Source: CAZEWZ01 sp964516765
GTDB taxonomy: Bacteria; Bacteroidota; Bacteroidia; Flavobacteriales; UBA7430
Assembly: GCA_964516765.1 (NCBI GenBank)
Contig: CAZEWZ010000016.1
Coordinates: 1 to 36,657 of the forward strand
Direction of reading: 5' to 3'
DNA: 36,657 nt
The notes under the pieces were generated by a model. The model had not been told where the DNA came from. It made no database searches and saw only the letters and a program-made list of their open reading frames with translations. Positions 8,241-15,932 of this stretch are shown here, piece after piece. Position numbers and translations under genes: made by a program. The first letter of the stretch is position 1. Every line of letters begins with the position of its first letter.

Positions 8241-9497
8241 TTAAATAATCATGCCCGCACCAATGGTTTCATTAGTTTGAGGGTCTATTAGAATAATGCT
8301 TCCGGTTTTACGATTTCTTTTATACTCATCGTAAAAGATGGGTTTTGAGGTGCGAATTGAAATACGCCCAATATCATTCATTTCCATTTTCTCAATTTTC
8401 TCAATTCTATGTAAGGTGTTGATATCGATTTTATACTTTAATTCTTTCACCATTCCAATACATTCATTGGTGGTGTGCTTTATGACCACTTTTGTTTTTT
8501 CTATTAGTGGATTAAGATTCATCCAAGTAACTAAAACCTCTATATCTTGTGAAACTTTAGGGACATTATTTTCTCTCACAATCATATCCCCGCGACTAGA
8601 ATCAACTTCATCTACCAGAGTCATGGTTATGGACATGGGTGCAAATGCTTCTTGAATGTACTCTCCATTTAGCTCAATACTTTTGATAGTAGATTTAAAA
8701 CCAGAAGGAAGGGTCATGATTTTATCCCCAGGCTTGAATACCCCTCCGTCAATTCGGCCTGCAAAACCTCTGAAATCTTGATTTTTCAGCGTGTGTGGCC
8801 GAATAACTGTCTGTATGGGGAATCGACAATCTACATGGTTATCATCACTTGAAATATGAACTGTTTCAAGATGATATAAAATTGTACTTCCTTCATACCA
8901 GTCCATATTTTTCGACTTTTCAACCACATTATCTCCATTTAGAGCAGAGATAGGAATAAATTGGATGTCTTTAATATTTAATTTAGAAGAGAAGTGCCTA
9001 AAATCAGATACAATTTTTTCGTAAACATCTTGCTTATAATCCACAAGATCCATCTTGTTCACACACACTATTGCATGAGGTATTCCTAATAATGAAGCCA
9101 AAAAAGAGTGCCTGTGAGTTTGCTCTAACAGGCCTTTTCGAGCATCAATTAATATAATGGCAAGATTTGCAGTAGAAGCTCCTGTGACCATATTTCGAGT
9201 ATACTGAATATGCCCTGGGGTGTCTGCTACAATAAATTTTCTTTTTGGGGTAGCAAAATATCTGTAAGCTACATCAATGGTGATTCCTTGCTCTCTTTCT
9301 GATTTCAATCCATCGGTCAACAAAGACAAATCAATATAATCAAAACCTTTATTTTTACTTGAGGCCTCTACAGCATCTAATTGATCCTGAAAAATAGATT
9401 TACTGTCGTAAAGTAATCTTCCGATTAAGGTGCTTTTTCCGTCATCTACACTTCCTGCAGTAGTAAAACGCAATAATTCTATATTTGATTTTTTCAT
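8241..9497 (-). CDS. cysN: Sulfate adenylyltransferase subunit 1, GTPase (CysN)
   Basis: CysN is the regulatory GTPase subunit that couples GTP hydrolysis to APS formation by CysD. Residues 15-22 give the P-loop GSVDDGKS; VADTPGHIQYTRNM is the G3 region and CVNKMDLVD the G4 region. EREQGITIDVAYRYF is the switch I segment characteristic of CysN. Beta-barrel domains follow, similar to elongation factor Tu. At 418 residues it is the stand-alone form, with no fused APS kinase domain, in agreement with a separate cysC nearby. It lies 18 bp after cysD. Confidence 0.96.
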   Translation of the reverse strand: MKKSNIELLRFTTAGSVDDGKSTLIGRLLYDSKSIFQDQLDAVEASSKNKGFDYIDLSLLTDGLKSEREQGITIDVAYRYFATPKRKFIVADTPGHIQYTRNMVTGASTANLAIILIDARKGLLEQTHRHSFLASLLGIPHAIVCVNKMDLVDYKQDVYEKIVSDFRHFSSKLNIKDIQFIPISALNGDNVVEKSKNMDWYEGSTILYHLETVHISSDDNHVDCRFPIQTVIRPHTLKNQDFRGFAGRIDGGVFKPGDKIMTLPSGFKSTIKSIELNGEYIQEAFAPMSITMTLVDEVDSSRGDMIVRENNVPKVSQDIEVLVTWMNLNPLIEKTKVVIKHTTNECIGMVKELKYKIDINTLHRIEKIEKMEMNDIGRISIRTSKPIFYDEYKRNRKTGSIILIDPQTNETIGAGMII

Positions 9498-9515
9498 TTA
9501 TCAGTAGATGTTTTT

Positions 9516-10421
9516 TTAGAAGTATCCTTGTTTCTTTCGATCTTCCATCGCCGTCTCAGCCCTTTTATCATCAGCTCTTCCTCCTCTTTCGGTAGTTCTT
9601 GTGATTGCAATTTCTTCAATAATTTTGTCTATCGTATCTGCAGTTGATTCTACGGCACCAGTTATAGGCATATCTCCACAAGTTCTATATCTCACGGTCA
9701 TTTGTATAATTTTTTCTTGGGCTTTTAATTTAACATATTCAGAAAAAGCTAAAATGACTCCATCTCGAAGGATACAATCGCGATTATGAGAAAAGTAAAG
9801 GCTTGGCAAAGCAATATTTTCCAGTTTTATGTATTCCCAGACATCCATCTCCGTCCAGTTAGAAATAGGGAAAATTCTAAAATGTTCCCCAAAGTTTTTT
9901 CGGCCATTAAATAGATTCCATAATTCAGGACGTTGGTTTTTTGGGTCCCATTGGCCAAACTCATCTCTGTGGGAAAAAAAACGCTCTTTCGCTCTTGATT
10001 TTTCTTCGTCTCGACGAGCTCCCCCCATGGCAGCATCTATTTTTTGAAATTCTAAAGTATCAAGTAAGGAGACAATTTGCAATGCATTTCTAGAGGCATC
10101 AGCTCCAGTTTCTTCTTTAGCCCGCCCTTGATCAATCGATTCTTGAACCGAGCCTACAATAAGTTGAACACCAAGTTTTTTGACCAAGTCATCTCTAAAT
10201 GCAATGGTTTCAGGAAAATTATGTCCGGTATCAATATGTATTAAGGCAAATGGAATTTTTGCAGGATAAAAGGCTTTTTTTGCCAAATGTGTTAATAGTA
10301 TTGAATCTTTTCCTCCAGAGAATAATAAGGCAGGGTTTTCAAATTGTGCGGCAATTTCACGAATTACAAAAATCGCTTCAGCTTCCAACTCCCTCATATG
10401 TCCCAAAGTATAATTATTCAT
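9516..10421 (-). CDS. cysD: Sulfate adenylyltransferase subunit 2 (CysD)
   Basis: CysD makes adenosine 5'-phosphosulfate (APS) from ATP and sulfate, together with CysN. It is a PP-loop ATP pyrophosphatase-type protein: residues 35-40 give the SGGKDS loop. IDTGHNFPETIAFRD, GGARRDEEKSRAKERFFS and PISNWTEMDVWEYIK are specific CysD motifs that separate it from PAPS reductase CysH. The length is 301 residues, as expected. The C-terminus RRAxDxxx-type segment reads GGRADDKRAETAMEDRKKQGYF-like in the family pattern, ending in GYF. Its start overlaps the cysC stop by 8 bp, which indicates coupled translation. Confidence 0.96.
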   Translation of the reverse strand: MNNYTLGHMRELEAEAIFVIREIAAQFENPALLFSGGKDSILLTHLAKKAFYPAKIPFALIHIDTGHNFPETIAFRDDLVKKLGVQLIVGSVQESIDQGRAKEETGADASRNALQIVSLLDTLEFQKIDAAMGGARRDEEKSRAKERFFSHRDEFGQWDPKNQRPELWNLFNGRKNFGEHFRIFPISNWTEMDVWEYIKLENIALPSLYFSHNRDCILRDGVILAFSEYVKLKAQEKIIQMTVRYRTCGDMPITGAVESTADTIDKIIEEIAITRTTERGGRADDKRAETAMEDRKKQGYF

Positions 10422-11019
10422 AGATACTAGGTTTAATTTTATTTTCTAAAAATTTAGTTATTATTTTAACAGACTCAGCAATACTTTGGTTATCAGTTAC
10501 GATTTCTAATGCTGGATTCTCAGGAGCTTCATATGGATCAGAGACCCCCGTCATGTTGATAATTTCTCCAGCTCGTGCTTTTTTATAAAGACCTTTTACA
10601 TCTCGTCTTTCACACTCTTCAAGTGATGTATTCACATATATTTCGATGAAGTTTTCTGCTCCTACAATATTTTTAACTCTTTCTCTGTCTTTAATATAGG
10701 GGGAAACAAAAGCGGCTAAGGTGACTACGCCGGCATCAATCATTAAATGGCTTATCTCTCCAATTCGTCTTATGTTTTCAGAGCGATCTTTTGCAGAGAA
10801 ATTTAAATCTTTATTGATGCCATTTCTAATATTATCTCCATCTAACACATATGATGAAATCTCTCGACTATTTAATTCTACTTCTACTGAGTTGGCTAAA
10901 GTAGATTTTCCAGATCCAGACAAGCCAGTAAACCAGACTAGCAGAGCGTTATGTTTGTGTAGTTTTTCACGAGCCAATTTATCGATATTAAATTCATGTA
11001 GTTGTATATTTAAACTCAT
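10414..11019 (-). CDS. cysC: Adenylyl-sulfate (APS) kinase (CysC)
   Basis: CysC phosphorylates APS at the 3' position to give PAPS, the universal sulfate donor. Residues 29-41 (WFTGLSGSGKSTL) hold the P-loop. DGDNIRNGINKDLNFS and RRIGEISHLMIDAGV are the APS-binding and helical lid motifs, and FIEIYVNTSLEECERRDVKGLYKKA is also diagnostic. The length is 201 residues, normal for the single-domain enzyme. It overlaps cysD by 8 bp downstream. Upstream, 195 bp separate it from wlbB, and that gap holds a decayed DUF2061 reading frame. Confidence 0.97.
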   Translation of the reverse strand: MSLNIQLHEFNIDKLAREKLHKHNALLVWFTGLSGSGKSTLANSVEVELNSREISSYVLDGDNIRNGINKDLNFSAKDRSENIRRIGEISHLMIDAGVVTLAAFVSPYIKDRERVKNIVGAENFIEIYVNTSLEECERRDVKGLYKKARAGEIINMTGVSDPYEAPENPALEIVTDNQSIAESVKIITKFLENKIKPSIYE

Positions 11020-11023
11020 GTTT

Positions 11024-11213
11024 TCAGGCTTGAATTAGTTTTTTCATTGTAAATCTGTCGCTTAATCCATAATTAAGTCGACACCAATGTAATAGACAAA
11101 GAAAGAATTAGAGTATCTATTGTGCCAATAAACCGCCAACTAATTGTCTTTGCTAGGTGTCTTCCACTTAGTTTAAGTTTTTTCTCAAAATTTTTTAGAC
11201 GTTCGCCATTTAT
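11024..11213 (-). pseudogene. Degenerate DUF2061 gene between wlbB and cysC
   Basis: Reading the minus strand from about 11213 gives an open frame without a start codon that contains RHLAKTISWRFIGTIDT. This is the N-terminal signature of the small membrane family DUF2061. It ends at a TAA (11075-11073). In the next frame from about 11085, a tail reading WCRLNYGLSDRFTMKKLIQA runs to a TGA at 11026-11024 and resembles the C-terminal end of the same family. The central segment, where DUF2061 proteins have the T-K-x-x-L-Y-Y-x-H-E-R region, is missing. I interpret this as a gene lost by internal deletion and frameshift. From memory, DUF2061 genes often sit with cysC and cysD in Bacteroidota, which supports the identification. 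Its function is unknown. Confidence 0.55.
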
Positions 11214-11214
11214 T

Positions 11215-11805
11215 TTAAGAGATTCTTTTTACCAACTTGTTCTCTAATTTATATACTTGTTGGCTTTCTTCACAGATTGCCTTGTTGTTGTGATCAAACA
11301 GAAGCGTATGCCCGTATTCTCCTACCCAACCAATTTGTTTGGCAGGATTTCCCACCATAAGGGCATAAGGAGAAACAGGTTTTGTAATTACCGCTCCTGC
11401 ACCAATAAGCGCATGAGCACCAATATCATTACCGCAAATAAGTGTGGCATTTGCTCCAACACTTGCTCCTTTTCCAAGTGTAGTTTTTATATATTTTTCT
11501 TTTCGAATTACTGCCGAGCGAGGGTTTATGATATTAGTAAATACCATGGAAGGTCCAAGAAACACATCATCCTCACAGTGAACTCCATCGTAAATGCTAA
11601 CATTGTTTTGAACTTTGACATTATTGCCAAGAACAACACCAGCGGATACAAAGACATTTTGACCCAAATTACAATTTTCTCCAATTTTACAATTTGCCAT
11701 AATATGTGAAAAGTGCCATATTTTAGTGCCATTTCCGATTTGACATGGCAGCTCAACTAAACTAGTTTCATGACTAAAGTATGGGAGTGTTTGTTGTTCT
11801 TTCAT
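11215..11805 (-). CDS. wlbB: UDP-3-amino-glucuronate N-acetyltransferase (WlbB/WbpD, left-handed beta helix)
   Basis: This acyltransferase would acetylate the 3-amino group made by WlbC, yielding UDP-2,3-diacetamido-2,3-dideoxyglucuronate. The chain is built of hexapeptide repeats: IGNGTKIWHFSHIM, then CKIGENCNLGQNVFV, VQNNVSIYDGV, FLGPSMVFTNIINPRS, VGANATLICGNDIG and LIGAGAVITKPVSPYALM. It ends VGNPAKQIGWVGEYG. The wording IWHFSHI, GPSMVFTN, NPRS and PAKQIGW follows WbpD of Pseudomonas. I start it at the ATG at 11805 (MKEQQTLPYF); a TTG two codons upstream is possible but unnecessary. It is the first gene of the minus-strand array, separated from its partners wlbC and wlbA by the cys genes. 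Confidence 0.85.
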   Translation of the reverse strand: MKEQQTLPYFSHETSLVELPCQIGNGTKIWHFSHIMANCKIGENCNLGQNVFVSAGVVLGNNVKVQNNVSIYDGVHCEDDVFLGPSMVFTNIINPRSAVIRKEKYIKTTLGKGASVGANATLICGNDIGAHALIGAGAVITKPVSPYALMVGNPAKQIGWVGEYGHTLLFDHNNKAICEESQQVYKLENKLVKRIS

Positions 11806-11842
11806 ATTCAATACTTTTTTTCATAGCTTCGCCCCGCCAGTC

Positions 11843-11856
11843 CCATTTTAAAATGG
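11843..11856. repeat. 14-bp perfect palindrome upstream of wlbB
   Basis: CCATTTTAAAATGG reads the same on both strands. It lies 37 bp before the wlbB start, inside the divergent wlbB-sod intergenic space. I found no clear TAnnTTTG box for wlbB in this space. It may be an operator or may be chance in AT-rich DNA. Confidence 0.3.
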
Positions 11857-12052
11857 ATAATAGCTAGGGTTTCCAAATTTTTTAAGCTAACAAAAAGCAG
11901 GCTAACTTCTTCGCGAATTTAAGTAAAAAACGGCATTTTTTACATAATATTGTTTAGAATGCATGGGTTGTTTCGTGTTTTGGTTTTTATTTTAAAACTT
12001 ATTTCTCGATGGAGTTCAGGCCTTTTGTGCATAAAACTGACCCAATTTTCCT

Positions 12053-12060
12053 TATATTTG
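12053..12060 (+). promoter_or_regulatory. Probable -7 box of the superoxide dismutase gene
   Basis: TATATTTG matches the Bacteroidota -7 consensus TAnnTTTG exactly and lies 32 bp before the ATG. The closest upstream TTG is 25 bp away (12025-12027), longer than the usual 19-21, so the -33 element is uncertain. Confidence 0.45.
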
Positions 12061-12092
12061 CTTAGCATTTATTAACCAAAAATTATCAAATT

Positions 12093-12698
12093 ATGAATTT
12101 TAAATTACCGAACCTTCCATATGCACTTGATGCATTAGAACCACATATAGATTCTCGGACAATGGAGATTCATCACGGGAAACACCATGCTGGATATACA
12201 AGCAAGTTAAATGCTGCCATTGAGGGGACCGAAATGGAAGGAATGACCATAGAAGATATTTTAACCTCAGGGACACTTTCTGCTGGAATTAGAAATAACG
12301 GAGGGGGTTATTATAATCACCGCATGTTTTGGCAAATTATGTCGCCCAATGGAGGGGGAAACCCTAGTGGAGATCTTTCCGCTGCAATAGATAGAGACTT
12401 TGGCTCCTTAGACGCTTTTAAAGAAGCATTTTCAAGCGCTGCTGCAACTCGATTTGGTTCAGGTTGGGCATGGTTATGTGTCAAGTCTGGTAAATTAGAA
12501 ATTTGCTCTACAGCAAATCAAGATAATCCTATTATGAGTGGGGTGGGATGCTCTGGAACTCCAATTATGGGTATTGATGTATGGGAACATGCATACTATT
12601 TAAATTACCAAAATAGAAGACCTGATTATATTAATGCCTTTTTTAATGTGATTAATTGGGATGAAGTAGCTTCAAATTACTTGGCTGCTTTAAAATAA
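12093..12698 (+). CDS. sodA: Superoxide dismutase, Mn/Fe family (Mn-like)
   Basis: The enzyme converts superoxide to oxygen and hydrogen peroxide in the cytoplasm; no signal peptide is present. Metal ligands are His27 (MEIHHGKHH), His76 (YYNHRMFW), Asp162 and His166 (IDVWEHAYYLNY). GSGWAWLCV is the family core motif. The second-sphere glutamine is in STANQDNP (Gln143), the position used by Mn enzymes, while Fe-type enzymes carry it near the second ligand. This makes a Mn or cambialistic enzyme more likely than a strict Fe enzyme. The length is 201 residues. It is transcribed alone, divergent from the polysaccharide array and convergent with aspS, with a shared terminator. Confidence 0.95.
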   Translation: MNFKLPNLPYALDALEPHIDSRTMEIHHGKHHAGYTSKLNAAIEGTEMEGMTIEDILTSGTLSAGIRNNGGGYYNHRMFWQIMSPNGGGNPSGDLSAAIDRDFGSLDAFKEAFSSAAATRFGSGWAWLCVKSGKLEICSTANQDNPIMSGVGCSGTPIMGIDVWEHAYYLNYQNRRPDYINAFFNVINWDEVASNYLAALK

Positions 12699-12716
12699 TA
12701 AAGATTTATACTACAT

Positions 12717-12745
12717 AAAAAAAAGCGGCTAATAGCCGCTTTTTT
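12717..12745. terminator. Bidirectional terminator between sod and aspS
   Basis: The hairpin AGCGGCT-AAT-AGCCGCT is flanked by an A-tract on the left and a T-tract on the right, so it can stop transcripts from both convergent genes. Confidence 0.85.
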
Positions 12746-12766
12746 CTTTTTAAGAACTTATTTTCT

Positions 12767-14512
12767 TTATTCTCCTAGCCTCAAATTCAATTCTTTGAGT
12801 TGTTCTTGATCTATTCTAGCTGGTGAATCAATCATCACATCTCTTCCTGAATTGTTTTTAGGGAAAGCGATGAAGTCTCGAATGGATTCTGCGCCCCCCA
12901 TCAGTGCACACAATCTATCTAAACCAAAAGCAAGACCACCGTGAGGAGGAGCACCATATTCAAAAGCATTCATTAGGAACCCAAATTGATCTTGTGCTTC
13001 TTGGTCTGTAAATCCGAGGTGTTTAAATATTAATTTTTGAAGATCTCTATCGTGAATACGGATTGATCCACCGCCAATTTCGGATCCATTCAGCACCATA
13101 TCGTAGGCATTTGCTTTTACTTCTCCAGGAGTAGAATCTAGTTTATGTAAGTCCTCAGGTTTGGGGGAGGTAAAGGGGTGGTGTATTGCATGGTATCTTG
13201 CGGTGTCATCATCCCACTCAAGTAAAGGAAAGTCAATGACCCAAAGCGGGGCAAAAACTTTCGGATCTCTCAAGCCAAGTTGTTCACCCATTTCTAGACG
13301 AAGTTCGCTCATTTGTTTTTGTACAGATTTTCTATCTCCACTCAGTACCAATATTAAATCTCCTTTGGATGCTTTTGTTGCATTTGCCCACAAAGAGAGT
13401 TCTTGTTGGCCAAAAAATTTATCGACTGAAGATTTAAAGCTTCCGTCTTCATTACACTTAACATAGATCATTCCTTTTGCGCCAATTTGTGGTCGCTTTA
13501 CCCAGTCGGTTAACTTGTCTATTTGTTTTCTGGTATATCCTGCACATGATTCGGCCTTAATTGCTAAAACTAGTTCGGCATCATCAAAGACTTTGAAGCC
13601 TTTGTTTTGAGCTAATTCAGTGATGTTATTTAATTTCATATCGAAACGGATGTCTGGTTTGTCATTACCGTAGTCCCTGATAGCCTCATCAAAGGTCATT
13701 CGCGGAAAATCTTTTAGCTCAACTCCAATGACGGTTTTTAACAAGTGTCGAGTAAGGTTTTCGAAAGTATTTAAAATATCTTCTTGTTCTACAAAAGACA
13801 TTTCGCAGTCTATCTGAGTAAATTCCGGCTGTCTGTCAGATCTAAGATCTTCATCCCTGAAGCATTTTACGATTTGAAAGTACTTGTCAAAGCCCGAAAC
13901 CATTAGTAGCTGTTTGAAGGTTTGTGGGGATTGAGGCAAGGCGTAGAATTGCCCTTGATTCATTCTGCTCGGAACCACAAAATCTCTAGCTCCCTCAGGG
14001 GTTGACTTAATTAATACAGGAGTTTCTATCTCGATGAAGTCTTGATCGGCTAAATATTTTCTAGTTTCAATCGCAACTTTTGATCTTAAGATTATATTTT
14101 CTCTTATCGGGTTTCTTCTAAGATCCAGATATCGGTATTTCATTCTAAGGTCATCCCCTCCATCTGTTATGTCTTCAATGGTAAATGGAGGTGTTTTTGC
14201 AGCATTTAAAATGGTCAATTTTGATACCTCAATTTCTATATCACCGGTAGGCATATTTTTATTTTTCGCGCTTCTTTCAATGACCTTTCCATGAACTTGA
14301 ATGACAAATTCTCGACCTAACTTTCGGGCTTCAAGACAAAGCCCTGCATGGCTCTCTATATTAAAGACCAGTTGGGTAATTCCATATCGATCTCTGAGGT
14401 CAACAAAAGTAAGACCTCCAAGGTCTCTCGATTTTTGAACCCAACCACTCAGGACTACAATTTGTTCTAAATAATTATTGTTTAATTCTCCGCAAGTATG
14501 AGTTCGTAACAT
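12767..14512 (-). CDS. aspS: Aspartyl-tRNA synthetase
   Basis: This class II synthetase charges tRNA-Asp. Residues 1-105 form the OB-fold anticodon-binding domain (VVLSGWVQKSRDLGGLTFVDLRD). The catalytic core shows motif 2 at about 218-235 (FRDEDLRSDRQPEFTQID) and motif 3 at about 520-533 (GAPPHGGLAFGLDR). An insertion domain lies between them, as in bacterial AspRS. The length of 581 residues matches the bacterial type. It is transcribed alone on the minus strand, ending at the shared terminator with sod, and has a recognisable promoter just upstream. Confidence 0.97.
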   Translation of the reverse strand: MLRTHTCGELNNNYLEQIVVLSGWVQKSRDLGGLTFVDLRDRYGITQLVFNIESHAGLCLEARKLGREFVIQVHGKVIERSAKNKNMPTGDIEIEVSKLTILNAAKTPPFTIEDITDGGDDLRMKYRYLDLRRNPIRENIILRSKVAIETRKYLADQDFIEIETPVLIKSTPEGARDFVVPSRMNQGQFYALPQSPQTFKQLLMVSGFDKYFQIVKCFRDEDLRSDRQPEFTQIDCEMSFVEQEDILNTFENLTRHLLKTVIGVELKDFPRMTFDEAIRDYGNDKPDIRFDMKLNNITELAQNKGFKVFDDAELVLAIKAESCAGYTRKQIDKLTDWVKRPQIGAKGMIYVKCNEDGSFKSSVDKFFGQQELSLWANATKASKGDLILVLSGDRKSVQKQMSELRLEMGEQLGLRDPKVFAPLWVIDFPLLEWDDDTARYHAIHHPFTSPKPEDLHKLDSTPGEVKANAYDMVLNGSEIGGGSIRIHDRDLQKLIFKHLGFTDQEAQDQFGFLMNAFEYGAPPHGGLAFGLDRLCALMGGAESIRDFIAFPKNNSGRDVMIDSPARIDQEQLKELNLRLGE

Positions 14513-14956
14513 GATATCCTATTTTGAGCATCAAAAGTACTAAATACTTGCGTGTTATCACAGCAGAGAAATAGAGGGCTAAATAGTCATGTTTTAGTCT
14601 CGAGCCTAAAAATACAGATATCAGGAGCAGTTTTTTATGATAGAGATCATGCCAAAGCTAATTTCACTAAATATTTTTGTTGTTCAAAGAATATCTTCTC
14701 TGTATCCAGAAGTATTTTTTTTGAACACCACCGCACATCCAAAAGCCTAAATTTAAAGGGATATCTGGTTTTATCTCTACCAAAAAGCAAGTCGTATTTC
14801 AAGTCAAGGACATTACAATCATGTTCCTTAAACCTTTAATTACATGAAATAATATGTTATGCTATTTTTAATAAGAAACACCTTGGTAATTACCTCACAT
14901 CATCCTTAAATCCTTCCACCACGCAATTCGTGTCTCTAAATATTTAACCGAGTAGT
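14513..14956. other. Intergenic stretch between aspS and the LD-carboxypeptidase gene
   Basis: Besides the aspS promoter I see no convincing gene in these 444 bp. A minus-strand frame open from 14835 to 14647 encodes about 62 residues of plausible composition (LDLKYDLLFGRD, then ILLDTEKIFFEQQKYLVK) but has no ATG and no recognisable family. It could be a gene remnant. A plus-strand frame over the same bases is Ser-rich and looks like its shadow. Confidence 0.4.
14532..14561 (-). promoter_or_regulatory. Probable aspS promoter
   Basis: On the minus strand GTG, 19 bp, then TACTTTTG fits the Bacteroidota pattern TTG-N19-TAnnTTTG with one mismatch in the -33 box. The -7 box ends 19 bp before the aspS ATG, leaving a short leader. 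Confidence 0.45.
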
Positions 14957-15856
14957 TTAGTAGATTTTTACTTGGCTCTCTTCCACACAAAGTTGAATAT
15001 TTTGTCCTAAAATGAGGGGATTATTATCTTGAATATGACCTGCGGGAAATCCAAAAACAACAGGAAATGAATAAGCTGATACGGCATCATAAATAATTTC
15101 ATGAGCTGTTTTCCCAAAGGGAACTTTGTTGTCATTCATTTCGGTCATACCACCTACAATCAATCCTGAAAGATGAGTAAGCATACCAGCTCTAAGTAGT
15201 GCCTGCATCATTCTGTCTATGTGATAGAGATATTCATCTAGGTCTTCAATAAAAAGTATTTTACCTTTGGTGTTTAGTTGGCTCTCCGACCCCAAAAGAG
15301 AATATAATATTGAAAGGTTTCCTCCCACAATTTTACCCTCTGCTTGTCCTAATTTATTTAATAGGTGAGGGCTCAACTTATATGAAACTTTTTCTCCAAA
15401 CAAGATTTGTTTTAGCATAGATAGGCAGTTTGGACTGTTTTTCGAAAAGGTTACCGGCATTGGTGCATGTAGGGTTGGAGTCTGAATATTTTGGTGAATA
15501 TGAGAATGAAATACCGTAACATCACTGAATCCAATTAGCCATTTGGACTTTTTTTTAAACTTAGACCAGTTTATGTGGTCAATTATTTGCACAGAACCGT
15601 ACCCACCCCGAACAAAAAAGATTGCTTTTATTGAAGAATCATCAAGCGCCCACTGAAGGTCTTCCACTCTTTGTGATATGCTTCCAGCAAACTGATGATC
15701 CTGAGCAAAGAGATTTTTGCCATAATGGAGTTTTAAATCCCAAGATTTAAGTAAATCCATTGAAAATTTCACTTCCTCATGGCTCACCTTCCGCGCGCAA
15801 GAGATGAGTGCGACAGAGCTGTTGGGTTCAAGTTTGAGTAAGTTGATTATTTCCAT
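14957..15856 (-). CDS. ldcA: LD-carboxypeptidase, peptidase family S66 (LdcA-like)
   Basis: S66 enzymes hydrolyse the L-D bond of muropeptides (removing the terminal D-Ala of the tetrapeptide) in cell-wall recycling; some relatives (MccF) inactivate microcin C. AIFFVRGGYGSVQ holds the nucleophile turn with Ser88. ILFIEDLDEYLYHIDRMM supplies the conserved Glu, and FGFPAGHIQDNNPLILG supplies His274, giving the Ser-Glu-His triad. The 299-residue length is typical. No signal peptide is seen, so it should act in the cytoplasm. It diverges from metG across 76 bp. A recycling LdcA is the simplest reading, but the MccF subgroup cannot be excluded by eye. Confidence 0.88.
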   Translation of the reverse strand: MEIINLLKLEPNSSVALISCARKVSHEEVKFSMDLLKSWDLKLHYGKNLFAQDHQFAGSISQRVEDLQWALDDSSIKAIFFVRGGYGSVQIIDHINWSKFKKKSKWLIGFSDVTVFHSHIHQNIQTPTLHAPMPVTFSKNSPNCLSMLKQILFGEKVSYKLSPHLLNKLGQAEGKIVGGNLSILYSLLGSESQLNTKGKILFIEDLDEYLYHIDRMMQALLRAGMLTHLSGLIVGGMTEMNDNKVPFGKTAHEIIYDAVSAYSFPVVFGFPAGHIQDNNPLILGQNIQLCVEESQVKIY

Positions 15857-15901
15857 AGAGAAGCGAAGAAATATTTATATTTTTAAGGTCTAGTAAATCA
15901 T

Positions 15902-15909
15902 TAACTTTG
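15902..15909 (+). promoter_or_regulatory. Possible -7 box for metG
   Basis: TAACTTTG fits TAnnTTTG and lies 23 bp before the metG ATG. No TTG is found at the expected -33 distance. Confidence 0.35.
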
Positions 15910-15932
15910 CCAAGATACAAAAGCATTTCCTG

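Noticed and set aside
11257..11709. A 150-codon plus-strand frame opposite wlbB
   Set aside because: It is Cys- and Ile-rich, has no recognisable motif and is fully covered by the well-supported acetyltransferase gene on the other strand.
14552..14839. A 95-codon plus-strand frame between aspS and ldcA
   Set aside because: Ser- and Phe-rich, no family resemblance, no promoter or ribosome site of note, and it overlaps the aspS promoter.
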